Numbered from the stretch's first letter, positions 34,799 through 44,566 are shown. The stretch: DNA of 64,000 bases from Hyphomicrobiales bacterium (GCA_900468805.1 UEIF01000005.1:1-64000), one strand, 5' to 3'. Translations and numbers: made by a program. The notes: generated from the letters alone by a model not told the origin.

Positions 34799-35665
34799 TT
34801 ACATGTTCCGCGACATGCGCGGATCCAGATAATCCCGTAACCCGTCGCCGATGAGATTGATGCTAAGCACGGTGATCGAAAGGAACACGGCGGGGAAGAA
34901 GATCATATGGGGATAAATCTGGAAGAACGTTCGTCCGTCGGCGATGATATTGCCCCAGGTCGGAATGGACGACGGCGTGCCTGCACCGATGAAGCTCAGG
35001 ATGGACTCCACGATGATGGCGGAACCGCATATGAATGTTCCCTGCACGATCAGCGGTGCCAGCGTGTTGGGCAGGATATGCCTGAAAAGGACGTGGTGGA
35101 TCGGAGCACCGGATGCTATTGCCGCCTCGACGAAAGGCTGGCCGCGCAAAGTGAAGACGACGGAGCGCATCAGACGGGTGACCCGCGGTATCTCCGAAAT
35201 CGTCAGTGCGATGATGACGTTGCCGACGCTGGCTGTGGTCAGCGCCATCAAAGCGATGGCCAAGAGAACGGCCGGTATTGCCATGAAGGCTTCGAGGACA
35301 CGGCTCATGATGGCATCCACCGACCTGAAGAAACCCGATACGAGGCCGAGAAGGATTCCGCATGCGAGCGACAACACGGATACGGACACCCCGACGAGCA
35401 GGGAAACACGACCGCCTGCAATCACGCGGGCGAAAAGATCACGACCAAGCGCATCCGTGCCGAACCAATAGAGTGACGACGGCGGCTTCAATCTCCTCAG
35501 CGGAGAAATAGCATTCGGGTCAACCGCGTGAATAATCGGTCCGATAAGAGCGATCAGGATTATGCTCAGAAGCAAGACGCCGCCGACGACTACGGATAGA
35601 TTCTGGTGCACAAAACGATGCCAGAGCGCGTAGCGTGAGGGTGTGTTTTCTAGGATTACAGTCAT
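34799..35665 (-). CDS. dppC: Peptide-type ABC transporter permease, DppC/OppC family
   Basis: A 288-residue inner-membrane permease with an N-terminal OppC-type segment (NLSVVVGGVLLLSIILIALI) and the conserved loop PPSSLYWFGTDALGRDLFAR followed by VIAGGRVSLLVG. The EAA loop that docks to the ATPases is EAAIASGAPIHHVLFRHILP with the conserved Gly. About six membrane segments are visible. ATG 35665 lies four bases after the dppB stop. With DppB it forms the channel for dipeptide- or oligopeptide-like substrates delivered by the binding proteins. The dpp symbol indicates family, not proven substrate. Confidence 0.9.
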   Translation of the reverse strand: MTVILENTPSRYALWHRFVHQNLSVVVGGVLLLSIILIALIGPIIHAVDPNAISPLRRLKPPSSLYWFGTDALGRDLFARVIAGGRVSLLVGVSVSVLSLACGILLGLVSGFFRSVDAIMSRVLEAFMAIPAVLLAIALMALTTASVGNVIIALTISEIPRVTRLMRSVVFTLRGQPFVEAAIASGAPIHHVLFRHILPNTLAPLIVQGTFICGSAIIVESILSFIGAGTPSSIPTWGNIIADGRTFFQIYPHMIFFPAVFLSITVLSINLIGDGLRDYLDPRMSRNM

Positions 35666-35669
35666 GGGA

Positions 35670-36611
35670 TCAGTTTCTGATTCTGGGGTCGAAAATGGCG
35701 TAGCTGATGTCCACCAGGAGATTTACTGTTACGTAGATCGCCGAGAGTAGAATCAGGACGCCCTGGATAACCGGATAATCGCGTTGCAGGATTGCATCGA
35801 CCAGTAGTCGGCCGAGACCGGGAATAGCGAAAACTGTCTCGGTGACAACCACGCCGCCCATCAGTAGCGCAACGCCGATTCCCACGATCGTGGCGATGGG
35901 GACCGCGGCATTCCTCAAAGCGTGGCGCAATAACACGACATGTTCGCTCAGTCCCTTGGAACGGGCGGTGCGAATATAATCCTGCGAAAGCACTTCGATA
36001 ACGCTCGCCCGCGTGATGCGCGTGATCAGAGCGATATAGACCGTGCTCAGCGAAAGCGCTGGAAGGATAAGATTGTAAAACCAGCCCGACCAACTCGTCG
36101 CTAACGGCGTATAGCCTTGAACCGGAAACCAGGCGAGTTTGACCGAGAGGAACCAGATCATCAGATAAGCGATGACGAATACCGGGACGGAAAACCCCAA
36201 AATGCCAATTGCCATCGCTATCCGGTCAATTAGGCCTCTGGCCCGCCATGCGGCAAGCGTGCCGAGCGGAACCGCGACCGCTATCGATATGAGGATGGTC
36301 AGCGCTGCCAAGGACAAGGTCGGCTCAAGGCGTTGCGCAATCAGCGCGGTCACCGGTTTATGGGAGAAAATTGAAGTTCCCAGATCTCCTCGGAAGGTAT
36401 TCCAGAGAAAGATCCCGAGCCGCACGTGGAAAGGTTGGTTGAGACCGAGCGTTTCGCGAATTGCCGCGATGTCGGCGGGCTGCGCCATGTCCCCCGCGAT
36501 AACCGCCGCCGGATCGCCAGGAGCGAAGTAAAGCAAGAAAAATGCGATCAGCGCGACCAGAAACATGACCGGAAGAGCGGCAAGGATCCGCCGTGCAAGG
36601 AAGGATATCAT
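35670..36611 (-). CDS. dppB: Peptide-type ABC transporter permease, DppB/OppB family
   Basis: A 313-residue permease with six predicted membrane segments. The start MISFLARRILAALPVMFLVA, the periplasmic loop with FAPGDPAAVIAGDMAQPADI and LNQPFHVRLGIFLWN are typical of DppB. The EAA motif is YIRTARSKGLSEHVVLLRHA with LRNAAVPIATIVG. The C-terminal LLVDISYAIFDPRIR is the usual ending. It follows the M81 gene by 39 bases and precedes dppC by four. Placing an M81 gene between the ATPase and the permeases of one transporter is unusual and suggests that the two functions are linked. Confidence 0.9.
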   Translation of the reverse strand: MISFLARRILAALPVMFLVALIAFFLLYFAPGDPAAVIAGDMAQPADIAAIRETLGLNQPFHVRLGIFLWNTFRGDLGTSIFSHKPVTALIAQRLEPTLSLAALTILISIAVAVPLGTLAAWRARGLIDRIAMAIGILGFSVPVFVIAYLMIWFLSVKLAWFPVQGYTPLATSWSGWFYNLILPALSLSTVYIALITRITRASVIEVLSQDYIRTARSKGLSEHVVLLRHALRNAAVPIATIVGIGVALLMGGVVVTETVFAIPGLGRLLVDAILQRDYPVIQGVLILLSAIYVTVNLLVDISYAIFDPRIRN

Positions 36612-36650
36612 CGGCCCACTCCTAAGTTCGGTTTGCTTACTTGAACCACT

Positions 36651-38141
36651 TTATCTAACCGCCTCTTGGGAACCGCCGGCATTTGCCTGAAATGGGTCGA
36701 GAGAGGCCGGCCAGTAGGGCTGGCGTTTTTTCGAATAAGGCAGGGTTGCGAACTGTGTCGAAGCCGATCCGCCCGCATCCACGTAACGCACCTCGGCAGC
36801 CAGAGGCCCGAACCCTGTCAGGAAATGCTGCATCGACTTGACCACGATTATCTTCTTGTCGGTCAATTGACACCCGAGGGCCGTGAAGGCCTCGGGCGAA
36901 TGAGTCTGAAGCCTGGTCGACGTAAGGACAATGTCAATTTCGGCGCCCCGTACCCAGATCCCGGTACCAAGGCTCATACGCCCGCCGCTCAGCGCGGGTT
37001 GAGAATGATCCCGCTTGATGCCCATGACCGTGACGCGCAGGTCCACCGGATTTCCGGACTGCGGCCCCATCTTGCCACCGACGCGAAGGTCAAGTTCTCC
37101 GCCAACACCGGTCTCCAGGCACATCTGAACAGCAATGGGGTCCCAAAAGCACCCGATAGCCGCGTTTTCCACTTTTCCATCAATCAAGCCGCGCAGAATA
37201 TTAGTGTTGTCGGCGGCCGCGCCTGCGCCGGCATTGTCCGCGACATCGGCAAACACGATTGGCGCCGCAGAGGAGGAGAGGGCGGCGCTGATCGCCTCTT
37301 CGACTGTATCGTAGCGCTGGGCAGCTAAATCCCGCATATCCCACAGTTCTTGACGAAACCGCCTGGCGGTCTTTGCCGCAGCTTTCATATCGTTGTCGGC
37401 CACGACGAGCATTTTCGCCCCAACGTCCGGTACGTCAGCCCAGGGAAAGCCGTGTCCGAAGGAGACCGAGAGTATTCCGTCGTGGCCCTCCGCCTCGGAC
37501 ATGCGCGTGACGAAGGATCGCATTGGTTCGGTCGGCGGACGCCAGACGCCGATCATCCGGCAGTCTTCCAGTGCCATTACGGGCCTTATCTCTCCGGCGA
37601 GTGTGCGGCTCACGAGATCGTAGACCTCTCTTGCCCTTTCGGCGATATCCGTATGGGGATATTCTTTGAAGGCGACAATGATATCCGCCTTAGTGCGCAT
37701 CAACTCCGTCAGGTGGCAATGAAGGTCTATCTCGACGCCGATCGGCACCGACGGTCCGACGATCTCTCGGACCCTTGCGATGATATCGCCCTCGCAGTCG
37801 TCATAGCCTTCAGCCACCATGGCGCCATGCAGGAATAACAACACCTTGTCTACCGGCAACGCTTTCTGCAGATCCACCAGAATTTCGTCCCGCAATCCTT
37901 CATAGGCGCTTCTTTGGGTCTTGCCCGCCGGAGCCGCGAAAGCGCATATGCTTTCGACCACCTCATCCCCGTCCGAGGTCGCCATACGGCGCCATTCGAT
38001 CAACGGAATGTTGCCGAGCACCGGCGGGCGCAGCCCCCCGTCGCCGCGGAAATATTCGCGGGTCGTGAATGATTCCCGGACGGATGGAAGAGGCGAAAAC
38101 GTGTTGGTTTCTGTCGCGAGAGTGGAAATAAAGACTTTCAA
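36651..38141 (-). CDS. M81-family metallopeptidase (MlrC-like), copy 1
   Basis: A protein of about 496 residues. TTG 38141 is the likely start because it follows GGGAGAGA and gives the family N-terminus LKVFISTLATETNTFSPLPS; an ATG at 38171 adds ten residues. Family motifs: HGAMVAEGYDDCEGDIIARV, the metal site DLHCHLTELM with YPHTDIAERA, and DVADNAGAGAAADNTNILRG. MlrC of this family breaks linearised microcystin, a peptide with D-, beta- and iso-linked residues; most M81 proteins have no known substrate. It sits between the transporter ATPase and permease genes, so it very likely acts on the imported compound. A second copy is at 44.6-46.1 kb. Confidence 0.88.
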   Translation of the reverse strand: MKVFISTLATETNTFSPLPSVRESFTTREYFRGDGGLRPPVLGNIPLIEWRRMATSDGDEVVESICAFAAPAGKTQRSAYEGLRDEILVDLQKALPVDKVLLFLHGAMVAEGYDDCEGDIIARVREIVGPSVPIGVEIDLHCHLTELMRTKADIIVAFKEYPHTDIAERAREVYDLVSRTLAGEIRPVMALEDCRMIGVWRPPTEPMRSFVTRMSEAEGHDGILSVSFGHGFPWADVPDVGAKMLVVADNDMKAAAKTARRFRQELWDMRDLAAQRYDTVEEAISAALSSSAAPIVFADVADNAGAGAAADNTNILRGLIDGKVENAAIGCFWDPIAVQMCLETGVGGELDLRVGGKMGPQSGNPVDLRVTVMGIKRDHSQPALSGGRMSLGTGIWVRGAEIDIVLTSTRLQTHSPEAFTALGCQLTDKKIIVVKSMQHFLTGFGPLAAEVRYVDAGGSASTQFATLPYSKKRQPYWPASLDPFQANAGGSQEAVR

Positions 38142-38194
38142 ACGGATCTCTCCCAAAACCTGAAATTTCAACGACCTGCCTCAGGAGGCATCAA

Positions 38195-40036
38195 TCACCG
38201 CGCCCACTCAGCCTGATCCCACTCCTGGCAGATATGGCCGGCGGAGACTTCCCGATATTCGCGCTTGGGGGCAATGTAGTTTGGCGGTCTGATCGGCGAG
38301 GGCAGTTCGCGGATCGGAGGCGCGGGACGCTTACCGCGCTCGCGTGGCTCCGGCACCGGAACTGCGGACAACAGGCGCTTCGTATAGGGATGCGTGGGGT
38401 TTCCGAAGATCGAGGCCCGAGGCCCAATTTCGACGATCTCTCCCAGATACATCACGGCAACGCGATGACTGACCCGTTCTACCACCGCCATATCGTGGGA
38501 GATGAAGAGATAGGACAGATTCATTCCCTTCTGGAGGTCGAGCATTAGATTCACCACCTGCGCCTTGACCGATACGTCAAGCGCCGACACCGCCTCATCC
38601 GCGATGATGAGTTTCGGTCGAACAGCCAGAGCTCGTGCGATCGAAATGCGTTGACGCTGGCCGCCTGAGAATTCATGTGGAAACCGTCTCATCATATCCG
38701 GCAGAAGCCCCACCTCGCGGAGCAACTGGGCGACGCGATCCTTGGACTCGCGTTTGTTTGTCATTCCGTGCAGAAGCATCGGCTCAGCGATGGCATCGCC
38801 GATTCGGATGCGGGGGTTGAGGCTTGCATAGGGATCCTGGAAGATCATCTGCATCTTCGTCCGAGCCTTGCGCAATTCGGCCGCCGAGCATTTCATAAGA
38901 TCCTGGCCATCGACGACGATTTCGCCGCTCAGTGGGTGCTCGAGCCGCATGATCGACCGGCCGGTCGTGGATTTGCCGCATCCGGATTCCCCAACCACGG
39001 ATAAGGTTTCGCCGGCCTTCAGGTTGAAGGAAATGTTTTCGACCGCGTGGACCCGCCCGCCGAGCCTGCCCATGAAACCATTGTTGATGTCGAAGCGGGT
39101 GACCAGGTCTCTAACCTCCAGAACGGTCGGAGCCTTCGCGATTGTCGGTTTGCGGGTGCTTGAAGCCTCCGCCTTTTGCATGGGGAGAGCCTGCTGGTCC
39201 TGAAAAGGAAGCGCGAAATGCGCAGGTTCCGATGTTCCAGTCATCGATCCGAGCCTCGGCACAGCTGCCAACAGTGTGCGCGTATAATTGTCCTTCGGTT
39301 CGTGGAAAATATCCACTGTGTCCCCGTGTTCAACCAAATTGCCTCGAAACATGACGAGCGTTCGATGCGCGATCTCTGCAACAACTCCCATGTCATGGGT
39401 GATGAACAGGATGGACATCTGTTCATCTGCCTGCAACTGGCGCAGCAATTGCAATATTTCCGCCTGGATCGTCACATCCAACGCCGTCGTCGGTTCATCG
39501 GCGATCAGCAACTTTGGCCGGCAAGCAAGCGCCATGGCGATCATGACGCGCTGGCGCATCCCGCCTGAAAACTGGTGAGGAAAATCATCCAGACGAGTGG
39601 CGGCCGCCGGTATGCTGACGCGGTCGAAGAGCCGCACTGTTTCTGCTCGTGCTTCGGAGACCGACATCTTGCGGTGCAAGACGAGCGTTTCCGACAATTG
39701 CCTGCCCACCGGGAGAACGGGGTTGAGACTCGTCATCGGTTCCTGGAAGATCATCCCGATCTCACCGCCGCGCACCTTGCGCATCTCCCGCTCCGGCAGC
39801 ACGGTGAGATCGCGCCCGTTGAGCAGGATCTGGCCCTTAACGTCGCTTGATCGGGTATCGAGCAGGCGTGTGATGGCGAGGCTCGTTACGCTTTTTCCGG
39901 AGCCGCTTTCGCCGACGATGGCGAGCGTTTCACCCGGATTGACGTCGAACGAAATGCCGTTAACCACCTGTGATCGGCCGCGTCCCGACAGAAATGCGAC
40001 TTCCAAATTCCGAACGGATAATACAGTTTCGACCAC
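38195..40036 (-). CDS. Fused peptide-type ABC transporter ATPases (DppD-DppF fusion)
   Basis: A 613-residue protein with two complete ABC ATPase domains. GTG 40036, behind GAGAGGG, is the likely start. Domain 1 (about 1-260): Walker A GESGSGKS, signature [16 protein letters not shown], Walker [15 protein letters not shown]. Domain 2 (about 300-560): [45 protein letters not shown]. Each is followed by the oligopeptide-type C-terminal extension ([19 protein letters not shown] in the second). It powers the DppBC channel; fusion of the D and F subunits is common in rhizobial peptide and glutathione transporters. Eighty-three bases separate it from the upstream binding-protein gene. Confidence 0.93.
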   Translation of the reverse strand: MVETVLSVRNLEVAFLSGRGRSQVVNGISFDVNPGETLAIVGESGSGKSVTSLAITRLLDTRSSDVKGQILLNGRDLTVLPEREMRKVRGGEIGMIFQEPMTSLNPVLPVGRQLSETLVLHRKMSVSEARAETVRLFDRVSIPAAATRLDDFPHQFSGGMRQRVMIAMALACRPKLLIADEPTTALDVTIQAEILQLLRQLQADEQMSILFITHDMGVVAEIAHRTLVMFRGNLVEHGDTVDIFHEPKDNYTRTLLAAVPRLGSMTGTSEPAHFALPFQDQQALPMQKAEASSTRKPTIAKAPTVLEVRDLVTRFDINNGFMGRLGGRVHAVENISFNLKAGETLSVVGESGCGKSTTGRSIMRLEHPLSGEIVVDGQDLMKCSAAELRKARTKMQMIFQDPYASLNPRIRIGDAIAEPMLLHGMTNKRESKDRVAQLLREVGLLPDMMRRFPHEFSGGQRQRISIARALAVRPKLIIADEAVSALDVSVKAQVVNLMLDLQKGMNLSYLFISHDMAVVERVSHRVAVMYLGEIVEIGPRASIFGNPTHPYTKRLLSAVPVPEPRERGKRPAPPIRELPSPIRPPNYIAPKREYREVSAGHICQEWDQAEWAR

Positions 40037-40119
40037 GGATACCCTCTCAATTTTAATTGATAAGCCGGGATGGCCGCGCAGGGCGCCGCCGGTCCTGTAT
40101 CGCCGAGAACCCTCCCGCC

Positions 40120-41706
40120 TCAGGCGGTCTTCCGGACGTTCCAAAAGAGCGGGGCAGGCGACTTTACAATCCCGCTTACGGTCTTGCGATAAGCGGTAAT
40201 CTGGGAACGCTGGCCAAGTGGTACATAGGGGACCGACTGAAATGCATGCGCTTCGACATCACTTGCTATTTTCTTTCGCTGGTCTTGGGATGTCGCCTTC
40301 ATCCATTCCGCCCGAAGGGATTCCAGCTTCGCATCATCCGGCCAGCCAGGCCATGCGGCAAGACCGTTGCCGCGTAGAGCGAGATGTTGCGCCGGGCTGA
40401 GGAAATCAACCGACCCAGCACCCGAGACGAGGGCGCTCCAGCCGCCTTTTTCAACCGGCTCCGTCGAATTTCGACGGGTGAAATAGGTACCAAGATCCAT
40501 GGTCTGGACTTCGACCGTCATGCCCATATTGCGCAAAAGCTGCTCGACGACGAGGCTGGCCGAATAGATCCAGGGGATGTCGGTGGCCGAAATGAGGACC
40601 ACTTTCTCGCCGGCATAACCAGCGTCCTTTAAAAGGGCCTTGCCCAGGTCCAGATCGCCCTTCATCACGCCCGATCCGGTGCCCGAAGACATCGGAGTGC
40701 CGCAGAAGAAGAACGACTTGCAAACTTCGTAATTGCCTTCTCCGACCATGGCGACGAGTACGTCTTCCTGGTTGATGGCGGCCATCACCGCTTGACGAAC
40801 CTTCAAGTTATTGAAGGGTTTTTGCTGTTGGTTGAAGCGCAATAATGTCCCCTGGTAGGGATCATAATCGCCGACCACGACATTGGGATCGCCTCTCAGA
40901 AGCTCGACAAGGTTGAGATCGGGTTTTTCGAACCAGTCGATTTCGCCACGCTTCAGCGCCGCGACCGCGGTCGATTGATCGGGGATAATGAGCCACTCGA
41001 CACGATCGAAATTGACCTGCTTGCCGCCAGCAATGCCGCTCGGCGTTTCCTTGCGAGGAATATAACCGTCGAATTTTTCATAGGCTGCCTTGCTGCCCGG
41101 TACCCACTCGTGCGGTAAAAAGCGATACGGGCCGGATCCAGTCGCGTCAGTGATCTGCGTTTTGCTGTCCGTAGCGCCGGCGATGCGCTCGGGCATGATA
41201 AAACACACCGGCGTGGAAGATTTACCGAGTGCAACGTAGATAAGCGGGAAGGAGGATTTCAATGTGAAGCGGATCGTATTGTCATCTACGGCTTCGAGCT
41301 TGTCCGTAGCGTCGAGCAGGGATTGCCCGAGGCCATCCTTACCGCCCCACCGTTTGATGCTCGCGATGCAATCCTGTGCGCGCACCGGTGCGCCGTCATG
41401 GAATTTCAATCCGGGCCGAAGCGAGAACGCGTAGACGAGGCCGTCGTCGCCTTCCTCCGCCTTATCCACCATCTGCGGCTGAATTACAAAGTTTTCGTCT
41501 TCCGCAAACAAGGTGTCATAAACCAAATAGCCATGATTGCGGATCGGATATCCGCTCGTGACGATTGGATCTATCGATGAAAGATTTCCGGCAGGGACAA
41601 ACCGCATAACATTGGGCCCGGATTGCGCCGACGCTCGATTTGCGCTTGCTGCAAGTAGCGCAAACGCCGCCGTGTACTGCAGGAATTCCCGTCTTGTGCC
41701 TGTCAT
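40120..41706 (-). CDS. Peptide/nickel-type ABC transporter substrate-binding protein, copy 1
   Basis: A 528-residue family-5 binding protein. ATG 41706 has AGGGGTGGAG upstream and gives a twin-arginine-like signal (MTGTRREFLQYTAAFALLAA, cleavage near ASAQ). Shared with copy 2 are SGYPIRNHGYLVYDTLFAED, LKFHDGAPVRAQDCIASIKR, a CKSFFFCGTPM block and VQTMDLGTYFTRRNSTEP. This strong local identity implies related ligands. It leads the operon binding protein - ATPase - M81 - dppB - dppC - lysR. A perfect 10-bp inverted repeat 110 bases upstream contains site B. Confidence 0.92.
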   Translation of the reverse strand: MTGTRREFLQYTAAFALLAASANRASAQSGPNVMRFVPAGNLSSIDPIVTSGYPIRNHGYLVYDTLFAEDENFVIQPQMVDKAEEGDDGLVYAFSLRPGLKFHDGAPVRAQDCIASIKRWGGKDGLGQSLLDATDKLEAVDDNTIRFTLKSSFPLIYVALGKSSTPVCFIMPERIAGATDSKTQITDATGSGPYRFLPHEWVPGSKAAYEKFDGYIPRKETPSGIAGGKQVNFDRVEWLIIPDQSTAVAALKRGEIDWFEKPDLNLVELLRGDPNVVVGDYDPYQGTLLRFNQQQKPFNNLKVRQAVMAAINQEDVLVAMVGEGNYEVCKSFFFCGTPMSSGTGSGVMKGDLDLGKALLKDAGYAGEKVVLISATDIPWIYSASLVVEQLLRNMGMTVEVQTMDLGTYFTRRNSTEPVEKGGWSALVSGAGSVDFLSPAQHLALRGNGLAAWPGWPDDAKLESLRAEWMKATSQDQRKKIASDVEAHAFQSVPYVPLGQRSQITAYRKTVSGIVKSPAPLFWNVRKTA

Positions 41707-41815
41707 CGCCGCTCCACCCCTTGCTGGCTTATCGCTCTCGATAGGGCGACGCCTATGCTTGCCGGCAAACGTAAGCACAACGGACTGCGACGTAAAACCG
41801 TAAACGGGACACATC

Positions 41816-41838
41816 GGTGTTGCCCGCTGGGCAACACC
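41816..41838. promoter_or_regulatory. LysR-box-like site B within a perfect 10-bp inverted repeat
   Basis: GGTGTTGCCC (41816-41825), GCT, GGGCAACACC (41829-41838) is a perfect 23-bp palindrome. Its core TTGCC-CGCTG-GGCAA (41820-41834) matches sites A, C, D and E. It lies between the stop of the M20 gene and the start of the binding-protein operon. It could also act as a terminator for the former, but no T-tract follows it. Confidence 0.6.
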
Positions 41839-41860
41839 AATCCTATCGGAAAAACCGCCA

Positions 41861-43249
41861 TTAAACCTGCGGCAGTGGTGGTAGGACCTCGTCAGGGATC
41901 GGGCAAACATATCCCGCCCCGCCCTTGCGGTTTCGATGTTCCTGTTTCGCCTGTTCAAGCAAATCAGTATCCTTGATTGCGCGTAAGACGGAAGCGGTCA
42001 TAACCTTAGCAGCCTGCAACATCCCCTTATGCGCAGCCGGCAATTTCCCCTGTGAAACGAGTTGCCACGAATGAAAGGCCGTGCTGCGCGCGAAACTGGC
42101 GACCCAAATCTGCGCCAGCGGGATCACGACGGAAACATCGCCCACGTCCGTCGACCCGAGCGAATTGCCGACCTGATCCGCAAGCGGAGCTATATCGCCG
42201 TCCAGCGCGCGGTTGCCTTGATAATTCGGATCGTTGAACGCGACTGCCGCTGCCAAATCGTTCTCATCGAAGTCAGGTGCGCCAAGCGCGATGAACTGCT
42301 TATGCATCATCCTTGTCAGAGCCAGATTAGGTTGATACGGCGACATTCCCGATTCGATCGAGAATTCGACTTGAGTTCCGCTCATCATCGCTGCCCCGCG
42401 CGCAACCTGTTCGACGCGCGCCGCCAACGCATTCAAACCTTCGATGGTACGCGACCTAACGATATAGGCGAGCTCTATTCTAGACTGGACGACGTTTGCG
42501 GCAATTCCTCCAGCATCGCGATAGGCGTAATGGATACGCTCGCCATCCTGCATGTGTTCGCGCAGGTAGTTGCAGCCGACATTCATCAGTTCGGCTGCAT
42601 CAAGAGCACTTCGTCCGAGATGCGGCGTTAGGGCCGCATGCGAGGCATGTCCGCGGAAAATGACCAGTATTTGCAAAAAAGCGTTGGTCCGGCTCATGTG
42701 GGCGGAGGACGTTGGGCCCGGATGCCACGAAAAGGCGGCATCGAGATCGTCGAAGACCCCGGCGCGAGCCATGAAAGCCTTTCCGCCGCCACCCTCTTCC
42801 GCCGGACAGGCGTAGTAGCGAATGGTGCCTGGGATGCCCATGGCTTCAAGCATTTCCGCTGCGGCCACCGCGGCAAGTGCCGAGCCCGTGCCAAGCAGGT
42901 TGTGCCCGCAACCGTGGCCAGGCATGCCTGGATGAAGAAACTCCTCTTTCGCCGAGCCCGCGACCTGGCTCATCCCCGCCAGAGCATCGAATTCGCCCAG
43001 GAGACCAATCACCGGCTTACCCTTACCACGTTCCGCGACAAAGGCGGTGGGCAATCCGGCGATGCCGGCAGTCACCTTGAAGCCTTCAGCCGCCAGCACG
43101 TCCATCTGGGCTTTGCTGGAGCGGCTTTCGGCGAACCCCAATTCGGCAAATTCCCAGATCTCATCGGCCAGCCGGGTATAACGAGACGCTCTCGTGTCCA
43201 CGGCCGCATGAATACCTGCAAGATCGATTGTGATATCATTCATTGCCAT
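41861..43249 (-). CDS. M20-family amidohydrolase (aminobenzoyl-glutamate hydrolase-like)
   Basis: A 462-residue M20 peptidase/amidohydrolase resembling the AbgB group. Motifs: VIGLLGEFDALAGMSQVAGS (metal Asp region), HPGMPGHGCGHNLLGTGSAL with the conserved GHGCGHN, the Glu pair of ACPAEEGGGGKAFMARAG, the dimerisation domain RGHASHAALTPHLGRSALDA, and a late metal histidine region SWQLVSQGK. These enzymes remove acyl or aminoacyl groups from amino acids, for example p-aminobenzoyl-glutamate or N-acyl-cysteine conjugates. It has no signal peptide. It follows the PatB-like gene by 98 bases, with site C in the gap. Confidence 0.9.
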   Translation of the reverse strand: MAMNDITIDLAGIHAAVDTRASRYTRLADEIWEFAELGFAESRSSKAQMDVLAAEGFKVTAGIAGLPTAFVAERGKGKPVIGLLGEFDALAGMSQVAGSAKEEFLHPGMPGHGCGHNLLGTGSALAAVAAAEMLEAMGIPGTIRYYACPAEEGGGGKAFMARAGVFDDLDAAFSWHPGPTSSAHMSRTNAFLQILVIFRGHASHAALTPHLGRSALDAAELMNVGCNYLREHMQDGERIHYAYRDAGGIAANVVQSRIELAYIVRSRTIEGLNALAARVEQVARGAAMMSGTQVEFSIESGMSPYQPNLALTRMMHKQFIALGAPDFDENDLAAAVAFNDPNYQGNRALDGDIAPLADQVGNSLGSTDVGDVSVVIPLAQIWVASFARSTAFHSWQLVSQGKLPAAHKGMLQAAKVMTASVLRAIKDTDLLEQAKQEHRNRKGGAGYVCPIPDEVLPPLPQV

Positions 43250-43298
43250 GTCTCCTTCTCAAGGCGAATTAAATGGCGCGACCGCAATCGCCCGGCGT

Positions 43299-43313
43299 TT
43301 GCCAATCCGGCAA
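43299..43313. promoter_or_regulatory. LysR-box-like site C (TTGCC-AATCC-GGCAA)
   Basis: TTGCCAATCCGGCAA is a perfect TTGCC-N5-GGCAA palindrome, 50 bases upstream of the amidohydrolase start and inside the 98-base gap after the PatB-like gene. It shares its arms exactly with site B while the central five bases differ. Confidence 0.5.
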
Positions 43314-43347
43314 GAGGCCCCCAGCCATGCGGCGTTGGCACACGAAC

Positions 43348-44562
43348 TTATGCGCGAGTGCGCACTGCATGCGTCATGCGCTCCAGAATCTCGCTGAGTA
43401 TCGTTTCCGATGTCGCAAAATTCAGCCTTGCAAAGGCCTCACCGCCTGTCACAAACGTCTGCCCGGCGCTTAGGGCTACATGCGCTTCGCCCAGAAAGAA
43501 ATCGTAAGCCGGCAGGGGCAATCCAAGTGCGCTGCAGTCGAGCCACGCCATGTAGGTGCCTTCGGGTGCATAGACCCGGACTTCCGGCAGGTCCTTTTGC
43601 AACCTTTGCATGAGCAGGCCGCGCATGTCGGCCAGATATGACAGTACGTCATGCTGCCATTGATGGCTGCTCTCCCAGGCTGCGATCGTCGCATCGATAC
43701 CCATGGCATGTCCCGGGACAATCACCCTGCGCGGGAAGGCCTTGAGATAGCGATCGCGTAACTCCGCAGTGCCAAAGTGAACAAACGCGCATTTCAGGCC
43801 CGCCGTATTGAACGATTTCGCCGCCGAACCCAGAGTGATCGTTCGGGTTGCTATTTCCTCGCCAAGGGAGGCGATGGGAATATGCCGGAAATGATCGAAA
43901 GTAATCTCGCAGTGCACCTCGTCCGAAATGATGAGCAGATCGCGAGCCAGAGCGAACTCCGCCAGTTTTTCCAGGTCCTGGCGATCGAGCACGCCTCCCG
44001 TCGGATTGTGGGGATTGCACAGCATAAGCAGACATGTCTGGGGTCCGATGGTATTTGCGAGGTTGTCAAAATCGATGGACAAACGATTGCCGTCGTCCAC
44101 GGTTTCGACGGGGGTAAAAACGCGCCCGGTCGAGCCTATCGCGTCTCGAAATGGCGGATAGCAAGGTTCCTGGACGGCAACGCCATCGCCTGCCTGCGAA
44201 AACGCCAGCACGGTTGTGAAAATTGCTTGCACGAGATCGGAAACGACGACAACGTTTTCCGGGTCCGGACGCCAATCGAAAATCCTGCTCATGCGTTCTG
44301 CATAGAGCTTTGCCACAGAGGCAGGCGTGCGAGATCCGTTTCTTGGGGGGTACCCGTATTGTTGATCGGTCGCTATTCTTGACAGAGCATCGGCGATGGC
44401 CGGCGCCACCGCATAGTCCATCTCGGCGACAAATGCCGGAAGGACATCTTCCCCATAGGTGGACCACTTGAGATTATCACGACGCCGCAGCGCCGCTTCG
44501 TCCATCAGAAAATAGATACTGTCCGGATTGCGTTTCAACGGAGCAGCTTCGACATTCTGCAT
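43348..44562 (-). CDS. MalY/PatB-family PLP enzyme, probable C-S beta-lyase
   Basis: A 404-residue fold-type I PLP protein of the MalY/PatB group. Signposts are RRRDNLKWSTYGEDVLPAFV, where the WxxY pattern and AEMDYAVAPAIADAL are characteristic. PLP-site residues lie in LMLCNPHNPTGGVLDRQDLE, the Asp of LIISDEVHCEITF, and the Schiff-base lysine in TLGSAAKSFNTAGLKCAF. PatB-type enzymes split cystathionine or S-substituted cysteines to a thiol, pyruvate and ammonia by way of 2-aminoacrylate, the substrate of RidA. The gene starts four bases after the M81 copy 2 stop. An aminotransferase role is possible but less typical of this subgroup. Confidence 0.87.
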   Translation of the reverse strand: MQNVEAAPLKRNPDSIYFLMDEAALRRRDNLKWSTYGEDVLPAFVAEMDYAVAPAIADALSRIATDQQYGYPPRNGSRTPASVAKLYAERMSRIFDWRPDPENVVVVSDLVQAIFTTVLAFSQAGDGVAVQEPCYPPFRDAIGSTGRVFTPVETVDDGNRLSIDFDNLANTIGPQTCLLMLCNPHNPTGGVLDRQDLEKLAEFALARDLLIISDEVHCEITFDHFRHIPIASLGEEIATRTITLGSAAKSFNTAGLKCAFVHFGTAELRDRYLKAFPRRVIVPGHAMGIDATIAAWESSHQWQHDVLSYLADMRGLLMQRLQKDLPEVRVYAPEGTYMAWLDCSALGLPLPAYDFFLGEAHVALSAGQTFVTGGEAFARLNFATSETILSEILERMTHAVRTRA

Positions 44563-44566
44563 CTGA

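Noticed and set aside
41816-41838. Terminator after the M20 gene
   Set aside because: The 23-bp palindrome has no T-tract on the minus strand, and its core recurs at other promoters, so an operator is the better reading; termination is not excluded.
42638-43507. 289-codon plus-strand open frame
   Set aside because: It is antisense to the M20 gene and its promoter; no recognisable domain.
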